The notes below the pieces were generated by a model. The model searched no databases and had not been told where the DNA came from. It saw only the letters and a program-made list of their open reading frames with translations. Source: Jejuia sp043557195 (GTDB lineage Bacteria; Bacteroidota; Bacteroidia; Flavobacteriales; Flavobacteriaceae). From it: a stretch of DNA of 64,000 nucleotides. Shown here piece by piece: positions 1-9,547 of the stretch (position 1 is the stretch's first letter; every line of letters starts with the position of its first letter). Both the position numbers and the translations under genes were made by a program. Location of the stretch: positions 2,914,001 through 2,978,000 of the forward strand of contig CP121314.1 of the NCBI GenBank assembly GCA_043557195.1, given 5' to 3'.

Positions 1-2828
1 TTAAAGTTTATACAGCTTCAGTTTCTTCTGTTGATACTTCAATGGAAGTTAGAGTAAATGGAAATTTAGAACAGAATTTAACTTTTGGTACAACTAGTAA
101 TACGGTGGCCGGTTCTGGCGCATTATATATAGGGCAGGTAAATGTATCAAATAGTGAAATTACTGTAAACCTTAATTATAATAATCAATCAAACCCAAGC
201 TCTTTGGGGTATTTAGATTATATCTCAGTTGAAGCCACAAGATTATTAAAATTTGGTAGCACACAGTTTCAGTTTAAAAATAATAGCGTGGTTAATAATT
301 CTGGAATTGCGGAGTATAGTATTTCTGATGCATCAAGACTCTCGGAAGTATGGGATGTTACCGATATTTATAATGTAAAGGCTGTTGAAAATACTGAAGC
401 AGAAAACACATTCAGTTTTACATCTCAAATGGGTGAAGAAAGAATTTATGTTGCGCTATCACCATCTGATTTTTTCGAGCCAAAAATAGATAGTAATAGA
501 TCCGTTAGAAATCAAAATATAAAAGGCACCATTTTTAATGACGCTAATGGTAACTTTCAAGATATTGATTATTTAATAGTTGCGCCAGACAATATGATAA
601 ATCAAGCCGAAAGGTTGGCTCAAATTAATAAAAATAGATATGGGCTAAATGTCAAAGTGGTAGGGTTAAGCGAAATTTATGCCGAATTCAGTACTGGAAA
701 TCAGGATATTGCGGCCATTCGTAACTTAGTAAAATATATTTACGATAATGCAAGTACTCCTGATAATAGAATTAAATATTTGTGTTTGTTTGGCGATGCT
801 TCTTACGATTATAAAGATAGAATCCCTAATAATACCAATATAGTTCCTTCGTGGCATTCTTACAGTAGTCTAAATTTTACTAATTCATTCGTTTCAGACG
901 ATTTTTTTGGTATGATGGATGATAATGAAGGTACCATGTCTAACAGTGATCGATTAGATATTGCTGTAGGGCGTATATTGGCAGATTCTCCACAGAGAGC
1001 AAAAGATTTAGTAGATAAGATAGAAACTTATTATGCTAAAGAATCTTTTGGAAGGTGGCGAAATAATTACGTTGTAGTGTCGGATGATGTAGATAAAGAT
1101 TGGGAAGGTATTATACAGCAAACTACAGATAATGTTGGTAATCTGGTTACAAACAATAAACCATTTGTAAACGTTGTAAAAATTCATGCTGATGCCTTTA
1201 AGCAAGAAACGTCGGCAGGTGGAGAAAGGTATCCAGATGCTGTAGAAGAGTTTTCTAATGCTATAGACAACGGTGCTTTGGTGGTTAATTATTTTGGACA
1301 TGGTGGAGAAGATGGACTTTCAGAAGAACGTATTTTAGACATCCCATCAATAGATAATTTTAAGAACTTTTGTAAGCTTAATTGTTTTGTCACGGTAACT
1401 TGTGAGTTTACTAAGTTTGACAATCCATTTAGAAAAACGGCAGGAGAGTTTACTTATTGGAATAAGCAAGCAGGAGCTATAAGTTTAATAACTACAACGC
1501 GTCAGGTGTTTGTTAACTTTGGTATCACCTTTAATAATACTTTAGGTCAATACTTATTTTCCTTCAGTGATAATGATAATTACGAGGACTATGAATACCC
1601 TTCTGCAGCCGAAGCTTTAAGGTTAACTAAAACTGATCCGAGTATTGGTTTCGCAGCTCAAAGACGTTTGGTGTTCTATATTGGGGATCCTGCTATGAAA
1701 TTAGCTTTTGCAAAACCTAATATCCGATTAACTGAAATTAATGATGTACCCATTGCTCAATCTACAGATACATTGAAAGCATTAGGTAGGGTAAAACTTG
1801 CTGGAGAAGTTACAGATGTAAATGGTAACTTGCTTAGTAATTATAACGGCGTGGTCTCAACTACAATTTATGATAAGTTTATAGATAGGCAAACTTTGGC
1901 TAATGATAATATTACAAATGCTGGAGAACTGGTAAAGTTAGATTTTCAAACGCTTGGACCTATCATCTTTAGAGGGCAAGCATCTGTTACAAATGGTCTG
2001 TTTGAATTTGATTTTGTAGTGCCTAAAGATATTGCAGTACCAGTTGGTTTAGGAAGAGTTAGTTTTTATGCGAAAAACGAACAATTAACTGAAGACCAAT
2101 CGGGAGGGGATATTTCTAATATTAGAATTGGAGGTGTAAATGAAAATGCTGAAGTAGATAATATTGGGCCTGTTATTACCCTTCATATGAATGATGAAAA
2201 TTTTGTATCAGGAGGTATTACAAATGAATCCCCAACACTTCTTGCCAAATTAGAAGATGCCAATGGTATTAATACAGCAAGTGGTATCGGTCATGATATA
2301 TCGGCAATAATTGATGGAGACGAAACAAATCCCTTCATTTTAAATGATTATTATGAAACTGAAGTAGATGATTACCAAAAAGGTACGGTAAGTTTTCCTT
2401 TCCGAAATTTAGAACCAGGACTTCATACCTTAACCCTAAAAGCTTGGGATGTTTATAATAACTCGTCAACATCTGAAATTCAGTTTATTGTATTTGATCA
2501 AGACCAAGAATTAGTCATTAATAACGTTTTGAATTACCCTAATCCGTTTGTGAATTATACAGAATTTTGGTTTAATCACAATAGTTCGGAGCCTTTAGAC
2601 GTTTCTATACAGATATTCACCGTTTCTGGTAAGTTGGTAAGAACGATTAATGGACAAACCTCGGGAGGTATAAAAGCCACAAGTTCACTATCTAAAGATA
2701 TTGTTTGGGATGGAAGGGATGATTTTGGTGAAAAAATAGGAAAAGGTGTATATGTTTATAAGTTAACTGTAAAGTCTAACCTACTTAATAAAAAGGTAGA
2801 GAAAATAGAGAAACTTGTAATACTATAA
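1..2828 (+). CDS. porU: Type IX secretion system sortase PorU (5' partial)
   Basis: PorU is the cell-surface cysteine peptidase of the T9SS that removes the C-terminal sorting domain of cargo and attaches the cargo to the outer membrane. The frame is already open at base 3, so the true start lies left of the window and the ATG at 42 is internal. The C25 (gingipain-type) catalytic residues are visible: His in GHGG (codon 1299-1301) and Cys in VTCEF (codon 1401-1403), followed by TKFDNPFRK. The C-terminal ~90 residues (NYPNPF...VWDGRDDFG...GKGVYVYKL) form a FlgD-like immunoglobulin fold, as known for PorU. The gene is followed 34 bp later by porV, its partner in the attachment complex. Confidence is high because the catalytic dyad, length and neighbour agree. 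Confidence 0.93.
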   Translation, partial: KVYTASVSSVDTSMEVRVNGNLEQNLTFGTTSNTVAGSGALYIGQVNVSNSEITVNLNYNNQSNPSSLGYLDYISVEATRLLKFGSTQFQFKNNSVVNNSGIAEYSISDASRLSEVWDVTDIYNVKAVENTEAENTFSFTSQMGEERIYVALSPSDFFEPKIDSNRSVRNQNIKGTIFNDANGNFQDIDYLIVAPDNMINQAERLAQINKNRYGLNVKVVGLSEIYAEFSTGNQDIAAIRNLVKYIYDNASTPDNRIKYLCLFGDASYDYKDRIPNNTNIVPSWHSYSSLNFTNSFVSDDFFGMMDDNEGTMSNSDRLDIAVGRILADSPQRAKDLVDKIETYYAKESFGRWRNNYVVVSDDVDKDWEGIIQQTTDNVGNLVTNNKPFVNVVKIHADAFKQETSAGGERYPDAVEEFSNAIDNGALVVNYFGHGGEDGLSEERILDIPSIDNFKNFCKLNCFVTVTCEFTKFDNPFRKTAGEFTYWNKQAGAISLITTTRQVFVNFGITFNNTLGQYLFSFSDNDNYEDYEYPSAAEALRLTKTDPSIGFAAQRRLVFYIGDPAMKLAFAKPNIRLTEINDVPIAQSTDTLKALGRVKLAGEVTDVNGNLLSNYNGVVSTTIYDKFIDRQTLANDNITNAGELVKLDFQTLGPIIFRGQASVTNGLFEFDFVVPKDIAVPVGLGRVSFYAKNEQLTEDQSGGDISNIRIGGVNENAEVDNIGPVITLHMNDENFVSGGITNESPTLLAKLEDANGINTASGIGHDISAIIDGDETNPFILNDYYETEVDDYQKGTVSFPFRNLEPGLHTLTLKAWDVYNNSSTSEIQFIVFDQDQELVINNVLNYPNPFVNYTEFWFNHNSSEPLDVSIQIFTVSGKLVRTINGQTSGGIKATSSLSKDIVWDGRDDFGEKIGKGVYVYKLTVKSNLLNKKVEKIEKLVIL

Positions 2829-2844
2829 TAAAAAATTATATTTG
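2815..2844 (+). promoter_or_regulatory. Bacteroidota-type promoter for porV
   Basis: TTG at 2815-2817 and TATATTTG at 2837-2844 are separated by 19 bp and match the flavobacterial -33 TTG / -7 TAnnTTTG pattern. The -33 element lies inside the last codons of porU, so porV can be transcribed apart from porU. The predicted start of transcription is about 12 bp before the porV ATG. This is a motif match only. Confidence 0.55.
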
Positions 2845-2862
2845 CAACTATAATACTCAACT

Positions 2863-4104
2863 ATGAAGAATAAACTAATAGCGTTATTTGCATTAGTATT
2901 TACGCTAAACTTAACCGCTCAAACTGTTATAATTCCTAATGAAAATGATTCTAGGGTAATTACTACGGGAGTACCTTTTATCTTAATCGCCCCAGATGCT
3001 AGAGCTGCAGGAATGGGAGATATGGGTGTTGCTACATCAGTAGATGCATTTTCACAGCAATGGAATTCCTCCAAATATGTTTTTTCAGAAGCTAAATCTG
3101 GTGTAGGAATAAGTTATACACCTTATTTAAGTAAACTGGTAAATGATATCTTTTTAGGAAATGTAACTTATTTCAATAGAATAGATGAACGCAGCTCATT
3201 TGCTGCCAGTTTTAAATACTTCTCATTAGGTGACATTGAATTTAGAGCTGATGAATTTTCAGAAGCACTGATACAGCGACCAAATGAATTAACCATTGAT
3301 GCATCTTATGCACTAAGATTATCAGACCAGTTTGCAATGTCTGTGGCAATGCGCTATTTACGTTCAGATTTAAGATTGAATGTTGGCAACAACGACGCAT
3401 CTTCTGCTAATACTTTTGGAGTTGATATTTCTGGATACTACCAAAGTGAAGAAAACGCATACAGTGATTTCAATGGACGCTGGAGAGGTGGATTTGCTAT
3501 TCAAAATATCGGTCCAAAATTCAAGTATGATGACGGTGGTGTTGAGAACTTTCAACCTACAACGTTAAGATTAGGTGGAGGATTCGATTTTATATTTGAT
3601 GATTATAATAAAGTGTCTGTAACCGCGGAAGTTGCCAAATTATTGGTGCCAACTCCTCCGATTTTAGGAGATGAATATGGCTTTACCGACAATAATGGCA
3701 ATGGAACTTACGAAGAAGATGTAGATGACTTGGATGCTAATCCTATAAGGGAGAACGTCATTTTTCAAGGACAGTCTCAGGATGTAAGTTTTTTATCTGG
3801 GATATTTCAATCTTTCGGTGATGCCCCAGGTGGTTTTAGTGAAGAGTTAAAAGAATTTACATGGTCTTTAGGTGCAGAATATATGTATCAAGATTCCTTT
3901 GCTTTTAGAGCTGGTTATTTTAACGAAAGTGAAGATAAAGGAGCAAGAAAGTTTTTGGCCTTGGGTGCAGGTTTTAAATACAATGTGATTAATATTGATT
4001 TATCTTATTTATTTTCTGCATCAAGAGTGCAGAGTCCTTTAGAAAACACATTGAGGTTCTCTTTAACCTTTAACATCGGTGCTGGGGAATATCTAGAGTA
4101 TTAG
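2863..4104 (+). CDS. porV: T9SS outer-membrane protein PorV (LptO)
   Basis: PorV is a 14-stranded FadL-like outer-membrane barrel that carries T9SS cargo from the translocon to the PorU sortase. The 413-residue product has a signal peptide (about residues 1-19, ending LNLTAQ), then the family-typical start VITTGVPFILIAPDARAAGMGD and the MGVATSVDAFSQQWNSSKY stretch. It ends in an aromatic-rich beta-strand segment (LRFSLTFNIG), as expected for a barrel. It follows porU directly. The pair sits before cytidine deaminase and pdhA, an order I recall from other flavobacteria. A hairpin terminator follows. Confidence 0.95.
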   Translation: MKNKLIALFALVFTLNLTAQTVIIPNENDSRVITTGVPFILIAPDARAAGMGDMGVATSVDAFSQQWNSSKYVFSEAKSGVGISYTPYLSKLVNDIFLGNVTYFNRIDERSSFAASFKYFSLGDIEFRADEFSEALIQRPNELTIDASYALRLSDQFAMSVAMRYLRSDLRLNVGNNDASSANTFGVDISGYYQSEENAYSDFNGRWRGGFAIQNIGPKFKYDDGGVENFQPTTLRLGGGFDFIFDDYNKVSVTAEVAKLLVPTPPILGDEYGFTDNNGNGTYEEDVDDLDANPIRENVIFQGQSQDVSFLSGIFQSFGDAPGGFSEELKEFTWSLGAEYMYQDSFAFRAGYFNESEDKGARKFLALGAGFKYNVINIDLSYLFSASRVQSPLENTLRFSLTFNIGAGEYLEY

Positions 4105-4131
4105 AAAACCAATTTAAAAATTAAAACATAT

Positions 4132-4164
4132 AAAAACTATTGTTCTGTGAGCAATAGTTTTTTT
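4132..4164 (+). terminator. Rho-independent terminator after porV
   Basis: AAAACTATTG (4133-4142) and CAATAGTTTT (4152-4161) form a 10-bp stem with a 9-nt loop, followed by a T run to 4164. It separates porV from cdd. Confidence 0.75.
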
Positions 4165-4205
4165 GTTTAAAATAGAATCGTATTTTTAAAAGCATCAATT
4201 TACTT

Positions 4206-4688
4206 ATGGAAGAAATAAAAATTGAAACAAAATTTTTCGTTTTTGAAAATGAAAATGAATTACCCTTAGATGTCGGTGAGTTGATTTGTTTTGCAAAAGA
4301 GGCAAGATTAAGCGCACATGCGCCTTATTCCAATTTTGCAGTAGGAGCAGCGATATTGTTGGATAATGATGAGGTAATCACTGGTAATAATCAAGAAAAT
4401 GCATCATATCCATCAGGTTTGTGTGCAGAACGAACGGCGATTTATTATGCAGGAGCAAAATACCCAAAAGCTAAAGTTTTAAAAATAGCAATCGTTGCCG
4501 GCTCATTAAAAGGTAAAACGTCTCAACCTATTCCTCCTTGTGGAGCTTGTAGGCAGGCTATCGCAGAATATGAGGTTAATCAAAAATCACCTATCGAAAT
4601 TTATTTTATGGGTACTTCAGGGAAGGTCATGAAATCCAATTCTTTAGAAAATTTGTTGCCTCTAATTTTTGATAAATCTCAATTATAG
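4206..4688 (+). CDS. cdd: Cytidine deaminase
   Basis: This enzyme hydrolyses cytidine or deoxycytidine to uridine or deoxyuridine for pyrimidine salvage in the cytoplasm. The 160-residue protein carries the zinc deaminase signature: the CAE motif (NASYPSGLCAERTAI) with catalytic Glu, and the PCGACRQ motif with the two other Cys ligands. The substrate-binding ANYSNF-like segment is seen as APYSNFAVGAA. The length fits the homotetrameric class. It stands alone between the porV terminator and the pdhA promoter region. A TATTTTTA box about 25 bp upstream may be its -7 element. Confidence 0.93.
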   Translation: MEEIKIETKFFVFENENELPLDVGELICFAKEARLSAHAPYSNFAVGAAILLDNDEVITGNNQENASYPSGLCAERTAIYYAGAKYPKAKVLKIAIVAGSLKGKTSQPIPPCGACRQAIAEYEVNQKSPIEIYFMGTSGKVMKSNSLENLLPLIFDKSQL

Positions 4689-4824
4689 GGCATTTATTAT
4701 TTTAAAATTTTAGTTGATTTTTATTGAATTAAAAGAATCGTCTAAAAAAAGATGTAATTTCTAGTTTTTTCACATTTTTTAAACTTTCAACCATAAAGGG
4801 TTTTTCCAATACCCAGCAAAGTAT

Positions 4825-4832
4825 TACTTTTG
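4825..4832 (+). promoter_or_regulatory. -7 box of the pdhA-pdhC promoter
   Basis: TACTTTTG matches the TAnnTTTG consensus and lies 33 bp before the pdhA ATG. A clear TTG -33 box is not seen; a T-rich stretch (4801-4805) occupies that place. Confidence 0.45.
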
Positions 4833-4864
4833 TATTTCGCTTAATAACCATATAAAATTCGTCG

Positions 4865-5863
4865 ATGCAAAAAATCACAAAAGAGGTATACCTCAAATGG
4901 TACGAAGACATGTTATTCTGGAGGAAGTTTGAAGACAAACTTGCAGCAGTTTACATTCAACAAAAGGTAAGAGGATTTCTTCATTTATATAACGGTCAAG
5001 AAGCTGTTTTAGCAGGAGCTTTACACGCTATGGATTTGACCAAGGATAAGATGATTACTGCCTATCGTAATCACGTTCAACCAATAGGTATGGGAGAAGA
5101 TCCTAAACGTGTTATGGCAGAATTATATGGAAAAGTTACTGGAACTTCAAAAGGTATGGGAGGTTCTATGCACATATTTTCAAAAGAGCATCGATTTTAT
5201 GGAGGACATGGTATTGTAGGTGGCCAAATTCCTTTGGGAGCAGGTATTGCTTTTGGCGATAAATATCATGGAAGCGATGCAGTTACACTATGTTGTTTCG
5301 GTGATGGAGCAGCGAGACAAGGTTCTTTGCACGAAACGTTTAATCTTGCAATGCTTTGGAATTTACCAGTAGTATTTGTTTGTGAAAACAATGGCTATGC
5401 CATGGGAACTTCTGTAGAGCGTACTGCAAACCATGATGATATTTGGAAATTAGGTTTAGGTTATGAAATGCCTTCAGGACCAGTTGACGGAATGAATCCT
5501 GTGAAAGTAGCAGAAGCTTTTGATGAAGCTATTCAGAGAGCAAGAAAAGGAGGAGGGCCTACATTTTTAGAATTGAAAACGTATCGTTACAGAGGGCATT
5601 CAATGAGTGATGCGCAGCACTATAGAACAAAAGATGAAGTAGAAGAGTATAAAAAGATTGACCCGATAACACAGGTTAAGGATGTTATTCTTGAAAAGAA
5701 ATATGCTTCTGAAGATGAGATAAAAGAAATTGATAAGCGTGTAAAGGCACGTGTTGCAGAGTGTGAGAAGTTCGCAGAAGAATCTCCATTCCCAGAAGTT
5801 CAACAATTATACGATATGGTTTACGAGCAAAAAGATTATCCATTTATACCACACAAATTATAA
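4865..5863 (+). CDS. pdhA: Pyruvate dehydrogenase E1 component, alpha subunit
   Basis: This is the alpha subunit of the thiamine-diphosphate decarboxylase of the pyruvate dehydrogenase complex; with E1-beta it decarboxylates pyruvate and acetylates the lipoyl group of E2. The 332-residue length is typical of the heterotetrameric E1-alpha. The thiamine-diphosphate motif begins at GDGAARQG and ends at ENNGYAMGT; the phosphorylation-loop region YRYRGHSMSD is also present. The gene is 3 bp from the E2 gene, so the two are co-transcribed. No E1-beta or E3 gene is in the window, so those must be elsewhere, as in other flavobacteria. Confidence 0.95.
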   Translation: MQKITKEVYLKWYEDMLFWRKFEDKLAAVYIQQKVRGFLHLYNGQEAVLAGALHAMDLTKDKMITAYRNHVQPIGMGEDPKRVMAELYGKVTGTSKGMGGSMHIFSKEHRFYGGHGIVGGQIPLGAGIAFGDKYHGSDAVTLCCFGDGAARQGSLHETFNLAMLWNLPVVFVCENNGYAMGTSVERTANHDDIWKLGLGYEMPSGPVDGMNPVKVAEAFDEAIQRARKGGGPTFLELKTYRYRGHSMSDAQHYRTKDEVEEYKKIDPITQVKDVILEKKYASEDEIKEIDKRVKARVAECEKFAEESPFPEVQQLYDMVYEQKDYPFIPHKL

Positions 5864-5866
5864 GAT

Positions 5867-7498
5867 ATGGCAATAGTTGTAAATATGCCGCGATTAAGCG
5901 ACACAATGGAAGAAGGAACTGTCGCTACTTGGTTAAAGAAAGTTGGCGATAAAATTGAAGAAGGAGATATTTTAGCTGAAATCGAAACAGATAAAGCTAC
6001 TATGGAGTTTGAATCTTTCAATGAAGGAACATTGTTACATATTGGTGTTCAAGAAGGAGAAACTACAAAAGTAGATGAGCTTTTAGCTATTATTGGTGAT
6101 GAAGGTGAAGATATCTCAGGTATTTTAAATGGAGGAGGTGCATCATCTACTGAAGCTAAAGAAGAAACTACTGAAGATTCAGAATCAAGTTCAGAAGAAA
6201 CTTCTGAGGTTAACGATGCACCATCTGTATCTGCTGATTTACCAGAAGGTGTTATAGTTGTAACTATGCCACGTTTAAGTGATACCATGGAAGAGGGAAC
6301 CGTAGCAACTTGGTTAAAAAAGGTTGGTGATACAGTTGAAGAAGGTGATATTTTAGCCGAAATCGAAACAGATAAAGCTACTATGGAATTTGAATCATTC
6401 CAATCAGGAACTTTATTAGAAATAGGATTACAAGAAGGAGAATCTGCAAAAGTAGATGCGCTTTTAGCAATTATTGGTCCAGCTGGAACTGATGTTTCTG
6501 GTGTCGCTGCTAATTTTTCAGCATCATCTACACCAGCAAAAAAAGAAGCACCTAAAGTTGAAGCTAAGGCTGAAGCTCCAAAAGCTGCTGCAGCTAAAAC
6601 GGAAACAAAATCAAAAGCACCTGCGCCGACTCCAGTAACAGAAAACGGACGTGTATATGTGTCACCTTTAGCTAAAAAGTTAGCAGAAGAAAAAGGTATT
6701 AATTTAACTAAAGTTCAAGGTTCTGGAGAAAACGGACGTATTGTTAAACGTGATATAGAAAATTACGAACCAGCAGCAGGAGCAGCATCAGTTGGTAAAT
6801 TTGTGCCTTCTGGACAAGAAGATTTTGATGATGTTGATAACTCGCAAATGCGCAAAGCTATTGCAAAAGCATTGACAAATTCTAAATTCTCTGCACCGCA
6901 TTATTACTTAAGTGTTGAGTTTGATATGGAAAACGCGATGGCATTTCGTACTCAGTTTAATTCCATTCCGGATACTAAAATTTCTTATAACGATATCGTC
7001 GTTAAGGCTTGCGCTTTAGCATTAAAACAACATCCACAAGTCAACTCACAATGGTTTGCAGATAAAATGCGTTTGAATAACCATGTACATATCGGAGTTG
7101 CAGTTGCAGTTCCTGATGGATTAGTTGTACCAGTTGTACGTTTTGCTAACGAGCAAAGTTTACCTCAAATAGGTGCAGCAGTTAAAGAATTAGCTGGAAA
7201 AGCAAGAAACAAAAAGTTAACACCTGACGAAATGCAAGGCAGTACCTTTACGGTGTCTAACTTGGGTATGTTTGGTATTGATACATTTACATCAATTATT
7301 AATCAACCTAATTCGGCAATACTTTCTGTTGGGAATATTGTTGAAAAACCAGTTGTTAAAAACGGTCAAATCGTTGTTGGTCACACAATGAAATTATCCT
7401 TAGCCTGTGATCATAGAACAGTTGATGGGGCTACAGGTGCGCAATTCCTTCAAACATTGAAAGGATATATTGAGAATCCTGTGACTATGCTCGTATAA
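5867..7498 (+). CDS. pdhC: Pyruvate dehydrogenase E2, dihydrolipoamide acetyltransferase
   Basis: This is the core subunit of the pyruvate dehydrogenase complex, which transfers the acetyl group from lipoamide to CoA. The 543 residues hold two N-terminal lipoyl domains (about 1-80 and 130-210). Each has the lipoyl-lysine motif ETDKATMEFESF, and the two are nearly identical over 40 residues, implying an internal duplication. An Ala/Pro/Lys-rich linker follows, then a peripheral-subunit-binding domain (YVSPLAKKLAEEKGI...). The C-terminal catalytic domain has the active-site motif DHRTVDGATGAQF with catalytic His. It ends just before a strong terminator. Confidence 0.95.
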   Translation: MAIVVNMPRLSDTMEEGTVATWLKKVGDKIEEGDILAEIETDKATMEFESFNEGTLLHIGVQEGETTKVDELLAIIGDEGEDISGILNGGGASSTEAKEETTEDSESSSEETSEVNDAPSVSADLPEGVIVVTMPRLSDTMEEGTVATWLKKVGDTVEEGDILAEIETDKATMEFESFQSGTLLEIGLQEGESAKVDALLAIIGPAGTDVSGVAANFSASSTPAKKEAPKVEAKAEAPKAAAAKTETKSKAPAPTPVTENGRVYVSPLAKKLAEEKGINLTKVQGSGENGRIVKRDIENYEPAAGAASVGKFVPSGQEDFDDVDNSQMRKAIAKALTNSKFSAPHYYLSVEFDMENAMAFRTQFNSIPDTKISYNDIVVKACALALKQHPQVNSQWFADKMRLNNHVHIGVAVAVPDGLVVPVVRFANEQSLPQIGAAVKELAGKARNKKLTPDEMQGSTFTVSNLGMFGIDTFTSIINQPNSAILSVGNIVEKPVVKNGQIVVGHTMKLSLACDHRTVDGATGAQFLQTLKGYIENPVTMLV

Positions 7499-7518
7499 TA
7501 TTACAATACTGATTTGTT

Positions 7519-7539
7519 ATTCTAAACTTGATTTAGAAT
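7519..7539. repeat. Short hairpin, possible dispersed-repeat fragment
   Basis: ATTCTAAA (7519-7526) and TTTAGAAT (7532-7539) form a perfect 8-bp stem around CTTGA. From memory, similar hairpins with a CTTGA/TTTGA loop are scattered in Bacteroidota intergenic DNA; I cannot check copy number here. Confidence 0.3.
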
Positions 7540-7550
7540 CTATAATATTG

Positions 7551-7583
7551 AAACCTGCTTCATTTGTTTGAAGCAGGTTTTTT
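7551..7583 (+). terminator. Rho-independent terminator after pdhC
   Basis: AAACCTGCTTCA (7551-7562) pairs perfectly with TGAAGCAGGTTT (7569-7580) around a 6-nt loop and runs into a T tract. It closes the pdhA-pdhC operon. Confidence 0.9.
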
Positions 7584-7601
7584 ATTGCTTTTCATTTAGT
7601 A

Positions 7602-7648
7602 CTACCCAATTGGGTAGGTAATTGCTCTGTTTGGTTTTTGTACTTTTA
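7602..7648 (+). promoter_or_regulatory. Palindromic operator and -7 box of the histidine kinase operon
   Basis: CTACCCAATTGGGTAG (7602-7617) is a perfect 16-bp palindrome. TACTTTTA (7641-7648) is a TAnnTTTR -7 box that begins 39 bp after the palindrome start and lies 28 bp before the ATG at 7676. There is no good -33 TTG at normal spacing, and the palindrome lies close to that place. This suits an activator site, most simply for the regulator encoded in the same operon. The same layout recurs at 10198 and 12149. Confidence 0.65.
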
Positions 7649-7675
7649 GATTATCTAAATAGTAATAGATTTAGT

Positions 7676-9547
7676 ATGAACTTTAAGGCATTAATTGCGA
7701 CAAATTTTTTCTGTTTAAGTATTGTATTTTCTAATGCACAGAATAATTGTAAATGTGATTTTAATGGCATCCAAAAAAAAGTAAGTTTATTAAATATAAG
7801 GGACTCAATTGCGGTTTTCAAGATATCTGATGAACTCAATAATACAAAACTACCAATATGCAAGTTTAAAAGCTTAGAGTTGAAATTTAGACTATACCTG
7901 TCTCAACTAGAATTAGATAAAGCTTTTGCAACTCTAAATGAGCTTGAAAATTATTCTGTAGCTATCAATTGTAGAGAAGAATTAAAATTTGACATCTATT
8001 TAAACAAGGCAAAATATTTTAAACTAAACAATATCTACGAGAACTTTTCAGAATTTGCCTTTAAAGCCTTAAAAGAAGCCGAGAAACTTAAAGATTTTGA
8101 CAAAGAAATAGGGGCAATAAGAGAGATAGTCTATCTCTTTACGAGAATGGATGAGGATGAAAAAAACTGGGAGTATATCAAGCGTGCGGAAAAATTAATT
8201 TTTAATCAACCAAACTCAATACAATCTATCAAAAACTTGCGTTGGCTAGCTTTTGAGTACGAAACAAAATATACGAGAACTAAAAGGGAATCATTGCTGG
8301 ATTCGTTGTTTATTTTCGCCAATCAATCAAAAAAAGGTGCTTTAAAGTATCAAATGTTTGATGAGTTGGCATTGTCTTACCGAGCGTTAGAAGCATATTC
8401 CTATCATAAAGGAAATGCAAAAAATGCCCTAAAAAATATTGATTCGGCACTGTTCTACGCCAAAAAAATCAAGGGTAAAAAAAACCTGAGCGGATTTTAT
8501 CTTTCAAAAGCATGGGATCATTTGGATTTAGGAGAAAAAGAATTAGCCGTGAAATGGATGGATACCTCATTTGTTCACGATAATAGAAATGATATTGCCT
8601 CATACATGATGCATTATTTAGATGCTTCGGACCTTTATGAGCAGGCTGGAAGATTGGACAAGGCATACTCGAGTTTTAAAGTTCATGCTAAAATTAAAGA
8701 CAGCATTTTTTCCGATAATCGGGCTAAAGCCATAAACGATTTGGAAACCAAATACAAAACAGAGATTAAAGATACCCAAATAAAAAGACTTACTATTTTA
8801 TTGGTAATTGCATCATTGGTTATCGTTTTTATTCTTATGGTTGGAAGCATGGTGAGATTAAAAAGAACGCAACGGAAAAATCAAGAATTGAAATTGGCCA
8901 TTGAAAAACAGCTTCAATTAGAGAAAGAACTATCGGAAGTTAGAGATGAAATTGCGCAAGATTTTCATGACGACCTTGGGAATAAACTGGCCAGAATTTC
9001 GTTATTGTCAAATTTAATAAGTGGAGAAGTTTCCATTGAGAACTCAAAGGTGAAATCAAAAATAAAGCAGATTAATGAAGATGCGAACGGACTCTATCGA
9101 GGTACTCGTGATTTTATTTTTTCCTTAAAGTCTTATAGTGATTATTTAGAAGAAATTATAACGTATTTATCCGATTTTGGTAGTGATATTTTTAATAAGA
9201 CTGAAGTTAAATTTATTGTGGAAAAGCATATTTCTGATAATGTAAAATTACCTCATTATTGGAATAGACAACTTATTTTTATTTTTAAAGAGGCCTTGAC
9301 CAATGCTTTAAAACATTCAAAAAGTAAGTTAGTAAAGCTTTCTTTTAATTATAATGGTGAGGAATTGTTTATAAAATGTGAAGATGACGGTGTGGGTGTT
9401 TTGGAAAGTGATTTTGAATCTCTAAATGGGCTTTCTCATATGAAGACTAGAGCTGATAAAATAGGATGTGAACTTTCTATTGTTTCAAGCATTGGTCAAG
9501 GTACTATTATAAGTTTTAAAGGTAAATTAGTAAAAGGTTCTATTTAG
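7676..9547 (+). CDS. TPR-containing sensor histidine kinase (HisKA_3 type)
   Basis: This is a membrane sensor kinase that should phosphorylate the response regulator encoded directly downstream. An alternative TTG start at 7622 lies upstream of the -7 box, so the ATG at 7676 is chosen; it begins a signal peptide (MNFKALIATNFFCLSIVFSNAQ). The periplasmic part (to about residue 365) is helical, with TPR-like repeats. One membrane helix follows at about 372-392, then a coiled coil and the HisKA_3 dimerisation box DFHDDLGNKLA with phospho-acceptor His431. The HATPase part shows N-box EALTNALKHS, G1 DDGVG and G2 GQGT. The ligand is unknown. An identical operator precedes the neighbouring surface-protein genes. 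Confidence 0.9.
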   Translation: MNFKALIATNFFCLSIVFSNAQNNCKCDFNGIQKKVSLLNIRDSIAVFKISDELNNTKLPICKFKSLELKFRLYLSQLELDKAFATLNELENYSVAINCREELKFDIYLNKAKYFKLNNIYENFSEFAFKALKEAEKLKDFDKEIGAIREIVYLFTRMDEDEKNWEYIKRAEKLIFNQPNSIQSIKNLRWLAFEYETKYTRTKRESLLDSLFIFANQSKKGALKYQMFDELALSYRALEAYSYHKGNAKNALKNIDSALFYAKKIKGKKNLSGFYLSKAWDHLDLGEKELAVKWMDTSFVHDNRNDIASYMMHYLDASDLYEQAGRLDKAYSSFKVHAKIKDSIFSDNRAKAINDLETKYKTEIKDTQIKRLTILLVIASLVIVFILMVGSMVRLKRTQRKNQELKLAIEKQLQLEKELSEVRDEIAQDFHDDLGNKLARISLLSNLISGEVSIENSKVKSKIKQINEDANGLYRGTRDFIFSLKSYSDYLEEIITYLSDFGSDIFNKTEVKFIVEKHISDNVKLPHYWNRQLIFIFKEALTNALKHSKSKLVKLSFNYNGEELFIKCEDDGVGVLESDFESLNGLSHMKTRADKIGCELSIVSSIGQGTIISFKGKLVKGSI